DNA of 64,000 nucleotides, taken from an uncultured Eubacteriales bacterium (GTDB taxonomy: Bacteria; Bacillota; Clostridia; Christensenellales; CAG-314). Below, one piece after another: positions 50,944-62,900 of the stretch (its first letter is position 1; every line of letters begins with the position of its first letter). Made by a program: the position numbers and the translations under genes. The notes beneath the pieces were generated by a model. It ran no database searches. It was not told where the DNA came from and was given only the letters and a program-made list of their open reading frames with translations. The stretch is taken from the NCBI GenBank assembly GCA_948938605.1, contig CARAIG010000057.1, positions 1-64,000 on the forward strand, given 5' to 3'.

Positions 50944-53900
50944 ATGGACAAAATAAAATTGAACAAAAAAGTAGGCGTCTCGGTTTTGGCGTTTATTCTT
51001 GTTGCAAGCGTCGCAATCGGCGTATTTTTTGCTACGGGCTTAAACGCTAATTATGTTAACGCCTTGTCACTTAATAAGGGTAGGATTGCAATGGTCGACC
51101 TTATGGATCGCTATCCCGTCGATTGGGTAATAGGTCCGCTTGCGGCTAAAAATGCCGACGGCATATACGTCGATGCCGATGGTGAGCCCGCAGTCGACAG
51201 ATACGGCAATCCGACAAACAATACGCACGGTATTCCCCGTAATCAGTATTTCAATGTTGACAACTACGTTTATACCGAGCCGAACACCGATTTGGGCGGC
51301 GCAGGCAAAACTCTTTACGGATGGAAACCAAACATTATACCTATTTCGCCTGGAAACGCCGTTATTAACGAAAACGGTTATGTTATAGAAGGTGAAACGG
51401 CTACTGCAAAAGTCGGTATATATGTGGAGTTTGACGGTACCTCAGGTACTGCTTTGTTCGGTACAAGTCAAAGATATGCGTTAATTGTTCCCGACGACGT
51501 TACTCAAATCGGTCAAAGCAATGGCGGTTACTCTTTAAACGGCGTAGCGTATTATGTTGACAGGGAAGAAAATTCCTACACATATTTCAACACAAGTACA
51601 GCGGAAAATGACGTTAAATTTACCGACTTCGGAAATTTCATTGCAAGAAGCGAAGTTAACGCCGTAATATCAAGGGCAAATTATTTTCAACCGCGCGAAC
51701 GTTTAGTCGGCGTGTATTTTACTCAAAACAGTAAACTTAAATCCATTGACGGCGGTACCGAAGCAAGCGATAATGCAATGTATTCTACTAACCGCAGCAA
51801 TATTGGGTACAGGGGCAAAAGTGCATTTGCACGTTGCGACAATATGCGTTTCTTTATTATGCCTAACGGCGTAGAGTCCATCGGTCGAAGCGCATTTTAC
51901 AATTGCGCCCAACTTGTAGATGTAAATATTCCGTCTACCGTAAACTCTTTGGGCAACAGAGTATTTTATAACTGTTCGAGTCTGCTGCATATAACAGTGC
52001 CTAGCGGGCTTCCGCATAGCACAGAAGTCTTTTTCGGTTGTAAAAAACTTAAAGACGTCGAAAATCTTTCGACTAATTATAGCGAAGCGGATTTTAGTTC
52101 TGCGCAATTATTTAATTATACTACAACTGCCGACGAAAGTGCTTTGTACGTGGTAGGCGGTGTTCCCACAACCGATAATGATGGAAATAAAGTTTACGAT
52201 TCGGGTAAAAACGGATACTTATTTTGTCAAAACGTTATCGGCGACAATTCCGTTTTTGCAACTATTAGCGGACACGATCAACGCTATGTTACAAACGGTT
52301 GGTACGCTATGGGCTTTTCGGGCGACACCGATTCAACCGGCAACAAAACTTATATATTACCTGACGAATTGTCGGACAACAGCGATCGTCGTGTGGGTAT
52401 AAAGTACGACTATATCGATTCGTTCGGTAACAAGCGGTTAAATACTTTCGGCGAAGGCGCTGTTACGCAGTACGATATTGCCAAGGATTTTGCTAGCGGA
52501 ACTTGGTGTGTCAATATCGTTATGCCCAAGGCTGTAAGGGTTATCGGCGACAGCGCATTTAGCGGTTCGCATACGCGCTATATGGAAACTTACGCCACGT
52601 ATATCGGGCAAAAGGCGTTTTACGGCTGTGCAGATGTCGGACTCAATCAAAACGGCAAACAGTGGTATTATTTACACAATCCTAGTCTGGCAGACTATCA
52701 CATCGGTTCGGACGCGTTTACGAATCTCGGTGCGGGCGTTACTAAACCGGACGGCGAAAGGTTTTATATTTTTGAAAACAAGGCTCTTTATGACAAAGTG
52801 ACAACCAACGGCGAACTTCCGTCGTATTTAAAAATACCCGACGCTGTGGCTAAATACCAAATTCCCGTTTACGTCAATGTTTACAGCGAAGACGGCGAAC
52901 AGTTTACCGTAACGCCCAGCGATATGTCCGTTGCCTTTTTCAACGACAGCGATTACGACAGTTACAATCCTACAATTAAACAAGGCGACAATAAAGTTTT
53001 AATTACCAAACGTTTAAACGGTTATGCGTTTACCGATGTAAAGCGCAGTAACGGTTGGTGGGGTAAGGGCGAAAGCGTTACATATCCCGCTTTAAGCAAT
53101 ATGGAAAGTACCGTTTGGTATTCCGATGCCGATTGTACAACTAAAATTACTTCCGCCGACGGCATAGGCAGTTTGTACAATTCGTCGACATCTGTTGAAG
53201 TAAACGTTTATACCCGCAAAATTAAGTATCCCGACTATAACATTGCCGAATGGTCGTTCGACGAAGCAATGGAAGACGCTCAAAACGCCGATACTTATTC
53301 GTTTAACAAATTACTGGGGCTTGCCGACGATTATGTTGTTGATTTCGTGCGCCACGTAAACTCTTGGTTGGATCAAAGCGCTTCGGTTCACGCTTATGTA
53401 AAGTCGGCGGGTACATACACTTTAAAAGTAAGTCTTAATGCGGAAAAATGGGGCGTTTGGAAAAACCCCGACGCAGACAAAACACAAGTTGAAGCTACTG
53501 TAAAACAAAAGGAAATAGACCTTGGTAAGTTAGAAAACATCCCCACGTTTTATATTGTAAACACCCGTACAGGTAATACTGAAAAACTGCAACGCGACGA
53601 AAAGACGCCCATTTACGAACATATCGACGGCACTTACAGCACCGTTGAAGCAAACAGTATCGGTTTCGTCAACGTAATAAACTCGTATACGGGATACGCA
53701 GGTGCAAACCTTGCTTTGGCGGTCAAAACTGCTGACGGACAGGATTGGACAATGTACAACATTGCGGGCGATCCGTCAAGCCAAACCAGCGGTACGGATT
53801 CCAACAGATATGCCGCTTCCTACACGTTTACCGTTAAAAACGCCAACTATAAGTTTGTCTATTTAAGTGTCGAAGCAAATAAATCCGACTTTACCGACAG

Positions 53901-56900
53901 ACGTATGGGCTTAGCGGAAAGTTCTATGCTGGAAAGGTCAGCCGTACTAAGCAAGCAGTGGTACATAACAAAGTCGTCCAACTGGCTTATAAACAAAGAC
54001 AATCCCGAAGCCGACGCGTTAAAAAACCAATACAAACCCGTCGTCAAAACGGACGGCAGCGGCGAAGCGATTTACAACTGGCAGTACGAATTTGACGGTT
54101 ATAAGGTAAATATACCTGCTCTTGCTAACGGAGGCGATCTTGCGCTTACCGCAACGCTGTTGCTTAACGGCAAGGAGTTGGTTACAGATCTGGACGTTGC
54201 AAGTTTAAGTTTTTATCTTAACTCCGCAATGCCCGCAGGCGAATACGAATTGTTAATTCACGCGCCTGAATATGAAGGTGACGGACAGTTGTACCCCGCG
54301 TTTGACGTGTCGTACAAATTGACTGTAACGCCTAAGGAATTTGACAGTGAAGCAGTGCAAGCAATAATAGACGCTTTAACGGGTAGTGACGCAACTGCGG
54401 GCAATACGTTCGAGCAAGCGTATGACGGCAATCTGTTTTTGCATAACGATACCGACGAAGTAAATATTACAACCCTTTTAGCTAACCTTAACGCATTGCT
54501 TAACGTCAAGTTGGAAGGTGCCGACATCGAAACAAACTTTTGGGCTACCGAACAAGGCTTGAAGTATTTCGGCAAAGCAGAGTTAATGTACAACCGTGAC
54601 GAATTGCAAAGTAGCACATATTATACGTTCGATAATTTTGACAGGCTGGCAAACGTACCCAAACAAGTAGGCAAATACCTTGTTTACTATTCGGTTTATG
54701 CTCGCAACTACACAGTTGTCGGTGGCGAAGCGGACGCAAACCGTCGCGATTACCGCTTTACAACGGTTATCTACCGCGAACTGTCTGCCGACGACATTTT
54801 GACGGAAATCAACAAAACAACCTATACTTATAACGGCAACGCAGTTTATGCAAACGTTCCCGACAGCGAATACTACAAAGCGTTCTTTAATGCCGACGAT
54901 TATATTAACGCAGGTAAAACATCGGTTACGCTAACTATACGCGACAATGTCTTAAACCGTTGGAAAGCAACTTCAACCGAAGGCATAGCAATAGACGGCG
55001 CAGATGCAACCGTCACTTATACTGTTAATCCTGCCGAAAACTACTGGACGTTAACGCCTACCGTTCCCGGCTGGCAATACGGCGGTTTCGATGCAACCGC
55101 ATATACCGTTATGGGTACTCTGGCATATCCGGGTGTTGACGGCGCAGACGGACATACGCACGTAATATACTACCGCATAGGTAAACTCAACGGCAATACA
55201 ATCGAGTGGATTGACGTTCGCGAAACGGAAATTCACGGTTCGAAAGCATATTTCCAAGTTAACTCCAACGGCGAAATTATCGACGACGAAGCAAAAACAA
55301 TCAAGGCTAAATTCGACGCTCTCGACGTTGACGCAGTGTACGTATTAGGCAGTTTCGTCGAAGCGTGTCCCAACGGCAACGTTAACGAATTGCAAACCGA
55401 ACGCAACAGTACTATAAGGTTAATTACCGCTTCCAACAGTTGGGTAGATACTCCCGGTATGACAAGTTGGCAATATCAAGGCTTTACGGTAAGCGGTAAC
55501 TTTGCGCAAGGTACGGCGCGCTTTAAAGGCGATGACCAACAATTTATATACAAAGTAACGGATAGGGACGGTAAAAACGTAATCATTGCCGACTTTACCG
55601 ATATTGCGGATGTAGCAAACAATCTTAAAGCATTGCAGGTAGGCACGTATAAACTTTACGTTACTTTACCTAAGGCTGTAAACAACAACTACAACGAATT
55701 GACTTATGATACGACATTTGTAGTAAGTTCGGCGGACAACGGTTGGAAAACTACTCCCGGTTTGACGGGTTGGAAGTATCAAACGTTTACTGCCGATAAC
55801 TTCCGCGCCGGCGTTCCTAATCTAGGTTCGGCAAAGAATATCGTTTACACATTGACTGCAAGCGACGGTAAGCAATTTACCGTAAACGGCAAAAGCGTTG
55901 ACAGTTTTACGTTGGAACTTAACGTCGACGGCACAGCGTTAACGCAAGATACAATTAATGCGCTCAATACTCTTGCCGTACGTAATTACACTCTTACGGC
56001 ATCATTAGCGGGCGAACTTGTAGACGGCTCGACTACTGAATACAATTACAAACCGTTAACGCAACCTATTACGTTTGGGGTAAGTTCCGTTTCCAACGCT
56101 TGGACGGAATCCCCCGCGTTGACAAGTTGGAAATATAACGAGTTTACCATAAGCAACTTTATAGTAGGTATTCCCAAGTATTCCACTCCCGATCAAGTCG
56201 TTTACGCTTTGACATCGGCGGCTGACAGTTCTAAAACCGTTTTAACGGTTGAAAAAGTCGGCGATAATTGGGTATTGACTCAAACTTCGGCTGACGCGTT
56301 AAAATCGTTGCCCGTAGGCAATTATACGTTAACGGCAGTGTTAGCGGGTAATGCCGACTACGACGAACTTTCCTATTCCGCGCCTGTATCCGTTACCAAG
56401 GCGGATAACGGTTGGAGTACAACTCCGGGTATGACTTCCTGGCAGTACAAGGGCTTTACGTCAAGCAGTAACTTTACCGCAGGAATACCCAATGTCACTG
56501 TAAAAGCCGACGGAGCAAACGCTAACATCACTTATACCGTCAGCGGCAACGGCATTACGGATATTGTATTTACAAGTATTGCCGATGTGGAAAATTCGTT
56601 AAAAAGTTTGCCCGTTGCTAACGGATATACTTTAACGGTATCTTACCCCGGCGACAACAACTACAATGCTTTGCCGTACACAACGTATTTTAACGTTATA
56701 AAGGCTGCAAATACTTGGACTGTTGCGCCTAACCTTACAAGTTGGGTTTACAAACAATTCAATGCGGATAACTTCCGCGCGGGCGTTCCCGCCTTTGACG
56801 AAGATACGACGCAAAAAGTCGTATACGCGTTAAAAGCAAAGGACGGCTTAGAATTTACCGTTAACGGCGTTAGCGTAAACAGTTTCCCGTTGGAATTGAA

Positions 56901-59900
56901 TGCCGACGGTACATTAACAGCGGCTACAATTACAGCTCTCAATTCTCTTGCAGTACTCAATACCCGCGGCGGATATATTGTTGAAGTCAATTTGTCGGGT
57001 ACGTCTAACTACACCGATTTGCCCGAAACGTTAACTTTTAACGTACTGGCTTCTACTAATAACGCTTGGAAGACAAACGGCATTCCCGAAATAGACGGTT
57101 GGATTTACGGCGACTTTAACGCAAGCGCTTTAAAAGCGGGCGAAGCGGAATACGGCGACGTTATCTATACAATAAAAACCGTTTTGGAAAACGGCAATGT
57201 GGGCGACTCCGTAAGCGGTTATGTAAATCTGTCGTTTGCCGACCTTTTGGCTAAATTGGGCAGCGACGGAATCGACGCAGGCAATTACAATTTGTATGTT
57301 ACGACAGTAGCAAGCAACAACTATAATGCGGCGGAACACAACGTACGCTTTACGGTGGGTAAAGCCGAAAGCAATTGGACGGTATATCCCGCTATCAGCG
57401 GTTGGACGTTTGGACAAAACGCTTTAACGTATACTCAGGGCGCAACAGACAATGCGGGCGCTATCACGTATGTTTTTTATCCCGCAACTTTAAATGACAG
57501 CGGCGTATACGTAGTGGCTGACGGTGCGCAACCGGTTACAATTGAACCTAACAGCACAACGACTCCTGCAGGTTGGTACGCATTGGTAGCAACGGCTGCG
57601 GCTACTACCAATTACCAAGGTGCCAAATATACCGTTATTTTCGAAATTTCCAAAGCGGACAACAATTGGGCAAACGGTTGCCAACCCGAAGGAACTTTTA
57701 CTTGGGTTTGGGGCAAATCTGGCGAAAAAGTTACAACCGATACCGGCTTTGTAAATGCAAAAGCAACCTATTGCGACGTCAACGAAACGGTTAAATACGT
57801 AATTAAGTATCCCGACGGAACGTATACTGCGCCTATCGTTAAAACCAAGGACAGCGGTACAACGGCTTTATTCGAAGCCATTGCGCAACTCGGCGTAGGT
57901 CAATACGAAATAACCGTATCGGTCGAACAGACAGGGAATTACAGCGGTATCGAAAGGACGACATACGTAACGGTTACTCCCGCAAGTTTCAACTGGAATC
58001 AAGCTCCCGAAGACGCAAAATGGACATGGGACGAAAACAACGATACACTCCATCAAGCGTTTAAGCAACCTACAATAGTGTCGGTTGCCGACAGCAACGT
58101 AACAATTAAGTACAGTCTTGCCGGAGCAAGGCAAGGCAACATTGGCGAATATACCGATTTTGCAACATTGCAAAACAAGTTAAAGGGCATTGACGCCGAT
58201 ACATATACCGTTACCGTTACGGTATCGTGCACTAACTATCAAGACAAGGTCGGCTCGGCGCAAATAATTGTTGAACAAGCGGACAACGATTGGAAAACGA
58301 ACATACCCGCAACAACCCTTTCTAAGGAATTTGACGACGACGATTTTGCTATCCAACTTGCAACTGCGGATTTCGGTACAGTCAAGTATTACTACAACGG
58401 TACGGAAATTCCCGATATTAACGCTTGGATTAAAACTTTGAACAAAGCAAGCGATACTACTTACGATTTTGTAACCAAAGTCGAACAAAACTACAATTAC
58501 AAGGGGTTGGAAGTGACTACAAAACTTACCGTTACAGGTAAGTCTAGCAAATGGGACAACACTTGGAACCCGACAGTTACGCAAAAGTATTCCGTAAATA
58601 TGTCGACTTTGTGGAGCGGTTTGGTTTTGCCCGAACACGACCTAAGCAATGACGTTGCAAACGGTTTGACAAGTTCATCCGTTAAGTATGCAATCAACTT
58701 TGTAAGCGCCGACGGACAATTCGAAGTCAACAAGACGGATTTGCTAACAACGGCGCAAGTACGCGAATTTTTGGGTAAAGACGCTAATTTTACAAATGAC
58801 GGCGTAGTTTACCGCGCGGGTACTTACACTGTAACTGCAATTTACAATCCTAATGACGTAAACTATACAACGCTTACTGCTGTTGTAAAGGTAGTAATCG
58901 ACAAGGATTCGTCTGTTTGGACGCAACAGTTAGGCTCGGAATATAAGGGTTCGTATCAAGCAATCGAAATCGATACTCCTAGTGCAAATTACGGCGTTAC
59001 GTTATCCATTACCGATAGCGAAAACAACAAATACGTTTGGGATAAAAACAAATACACAACCTTGCAGGATTTCATACGTACTCTCGATATGGGCGAATAT
59101 ACAATCGTATCGCAAGTTGAACCCACAAACAACTACGACGGATTGTCCGCAATAACAACGCGCGTAACAATTAATCCCGCTTTGAACGCTTGGGCGGACG
59201 AATCGGTATTAAAACCGTTGTATACGTTTACGCGTTTGGATAACGCTTTGTATACCGGCGACGGACTAATTGCCGAACAAAATAAATACTTTATCGATAT
59301 TCCCGTTGCGTCACGCGGTGAGGTTGTATGCACAATAGACGGTTTGACTTATTCGGCAATTAAAAACGGTAAGTTAATCGACTTGTACAATTTGACTGCG
59401 GGCGACCACACATTGAGCTTTACCGTATCGGCGGATGCAAAAGGCAACTACAACGGTTTGCGTTACGACTGCACAATCCGCGTAAGCAAGGAAAATAACG
59501 ATTGGATTGAAAACAAGGAACCTAACCCATCTTACACATGGCAAGGTAACGTCAAAGTCGACGAATTTAAAGTTCCCCAAGCAGTTTACCATAACGAATT
59601 ACTGCGTTACGAAATTGCAAAAGTGGGCGACAGTGCGTTTACAACGCTTAAAGGACTCAATCAAGCGCAATTCGAAGCAGAACTTGCCAAACTGGTAAAC
59701 GGCACCTATATCGTTACTATGCACATAGGCGGAAACGTAGACGACGTTTACATTAAGGACGACAGCGCCACAAGGGAAAAGGCAACGCAATACAACTCTA
59801 ATTACAACGAGTTTACCGCAACAACCGAAATTACCGTTTCGCGCTATACCAACTCTTTTACAACTCCGTTCGAAGCAAGCAGTTGGACGTACGGCGACAA

Positions 59901-62900
59901 AGTGGGCGCAAGCGCAGGCGAAGGAATAATAAAAGTACTCACGCGTCCCGTTGCGGAACACGGAAACGAAGCAATAGTGTTTGCTGTATACGACGCTAAA
60001 AACAAGTTGGTGTTTACATCTAAGGCTTCGGATTATTCAGGTCAAGCGGATAGGGCGTTTGCCGAATTGATTGCGTGGTTGAACGGTACCGACAAACCCA
60101 ATGCGGGCGTATATACGGTAACGGCTACAATTCAAGCAAGCGACGTTTACGAGGCCCCTCAAATAACAACGGCTTTGTATACTATCGGCAAAGTAACTCC
60201 GCAATGGACTAAGACCGATGCGGAATTACAGGAATTCCAAAATGTAAGTTGGATTTGGGGCGATACGGCTAACAATAAACAACTTCCCGTATTGCAACTT
60301 GCTAACTGGACGGCGAACGTTGTTTATAAAGTAAACAATCAAATTTTGTCCGATGACCCCGCTACGGCAGACGTTAACGAAGGACATTGGATGTACTATC
60401 TCAAACAGCAACCTTCGGGAACATATAGGATTGTAGCTACGGTTGAATCGGGCTTAAACAACGAAGAATTGACGTTTGAAGGAACCGTTACAATAAGTTT
60501 GCAACCTAACGGTTGGAATCAAAAACTTTCGGACGGAAATAAGGCTTTGGAGTGGGAACACGGAAAAGCAACGTCAATTACGTACGAACCTAAATTCAAT
60601 AACACTAGCAACAAAATAACCGTTAAAATCAACAATAAGGTTGTTCCTATCAAACTCAATGACGGATTAGTCATAGAAGGCGCCGAAACATTCCAACAAT
60701 ACTTCAATAACAAGTGCGGCGTAGGTACTTATACCGTAACTATAACCGTTGAAGCGGACTTGCAGTACGGCGGTTTGGAAGACTCGTTTACCGTTACAAT
60801 TACCAAGTCGAAGGATAACGGTTGGGTAGATAACAAAAATTTCGAACTTGACGGTTGGACTTGGGATGACATAACCCAAAATACCGAAGGTTGGACTCTT
60901 AACCTTCAAATACCTACTCCCAAGTACGGAACTTATGTAACAATTACCGTAATTAAAAACGGCATCGAACAATTTGTTTCTGTGCTTACATACGAAAAAG
61001 TCGGTGACAGTACAACCGTAAATCAAAACGACCTTAACGCTTTTAAATCAAAGCTTTGGGCATTAGACGCGGGCAATTACTCTGTTCGCGCCGAAATTCC
61101 CGAAACTAACGATTATGCTCCTTACGTGCAAACGACAAACGTATCGTTTACGGTAGCGCAAGCCGTTAACGTTTGGAATCCCGACGGAAAACCGCACATA
61201 AGCGGTTGGGATTACAGCGGAAGTACCGCATATCCCGATTCCGATCCCAAATACGGCAATAAAAACGATGTCGTATACTCTTACGCTCCTGCGCAATTCG
61301 ATGAACGCGGTCAAATAATAGAAATGAACGACGCTCTTGCGGGAACGGTTACTTGGAACACGCAGTTGCCGTTTGAAGCGGGTTCGTATTATATCCGCGG
61401 AACGCTTGCAGCGTCAGATGTCGGCAACTACGGCAGCCTTGCAGGATACGGCAGTTTCAGCATCAATACAGGCGCAAACGATTGGGTGGATTTACCCAGC
61501 GTTATTGCTTGGAAGTGGAACGGTTACGATGCCGAAGTCAACCGTTTCAGCGCGTCGGCGCGTAACGGCGGTACAGTTACGTTTACGATAAAGGGCGTTG
61601 GCGACAGGACTCTTACACAAAACGATTTCTTAACAAAAGACGGAACGCAATCGCTTTACGAAAGCTATGCGCAACTGCTTCAAAACAGTTTCGGCTTCCA
61701 ACTTGACGGTGACGGCAAACCCACGAAGATAATTTCTTCTGTTGTTTGGGATGCGCTTAATGCACTGAAACCCAACACATACGTACTTCACGCAGTGGCG
61801 GCAGCAACTACAAACTACGACGAAAAAACAGGTAACTTTGCCTTCGAAGTAGGAAAGGCGGTTAACGTATGGATTACTGCGCCGAACGTACTGTCGTTTG
61901 ATTACAGCGGTTTTGTACAAAGCGGCGAACGCGCAAGCTTTACGCAAGGATCGTCTAAGTACGGTACGGTAAGTTATTTAGTAGTAGACGGAAACAATAA
62001 GGTGGTAGTGGTAGACGGCATTACTACGTCTGCAACAACCGAATTAACGGCAGAACAAGTTGCCGCTTTGTTGCCTAAACTCAATGCGGGCAATTACGCA
62101 TTACAAGCGTGGGTTACAGCCGACAGCGATGCCGCTTACGAATCGCTTGCCGAAGCAAATCATTATACGGTGATGTTCAGCGTGTCCCGTATCGAAAACG
62201 GTTGGGTAACTACTCCCGAAAAGTCTATCGAAGCATACTACACCGATTTAAGAGCAACGGGCAGCGACGGTAAATATACATTTGATTTTGCGGCTTGGTT
62301 TGCCGAACAACAAACTCAGCACAACGATGATGTAAGTTATTTGCTGCTCAACACCGATTACAGTGCGTCAACATCATCGGGAACATACAGTTACGACGAG
62401 TTGTTTGATGCAATCCTACGGCTTAAAGCGGGCAGTTACATTATCCGTATGACTGTTGCTCAATCTCACAACTACTTGACTTTGTCGGCGGACACAGGTT
62501 TGACGGTAAAAAGATACGCTAACGAATTTACGTCTTTCCCCAACGGAAACCTAAAAGGTCAATGGCAATTGGATGCCGACGGCAACAACGCCACCGTATT
62601 GGAAGCGTTTACCGTAACGTCATCTAAGGGCAACGGTACAATTACTTATACGGTAAACGGTAAAACGTGCAAAACGTATGCCGACTTCGAAAAGGAAGTA
62701 TCAACGCTAAATGCCAACTCGTATCAAGTGACTATTGCGGTTGAACAAACCGACGACTACGAAGGTCTTAGCCGAATTGTTCAGTTGGACATCGAGCAAG
62801 GTACTAACGAATTGTACTGGACGATTTCGCCAAGTTGGACTTGGAATGACAAGGACAACCACTTTGACGGAAGCAGTCCTAAATACGGCACGCAAGTATA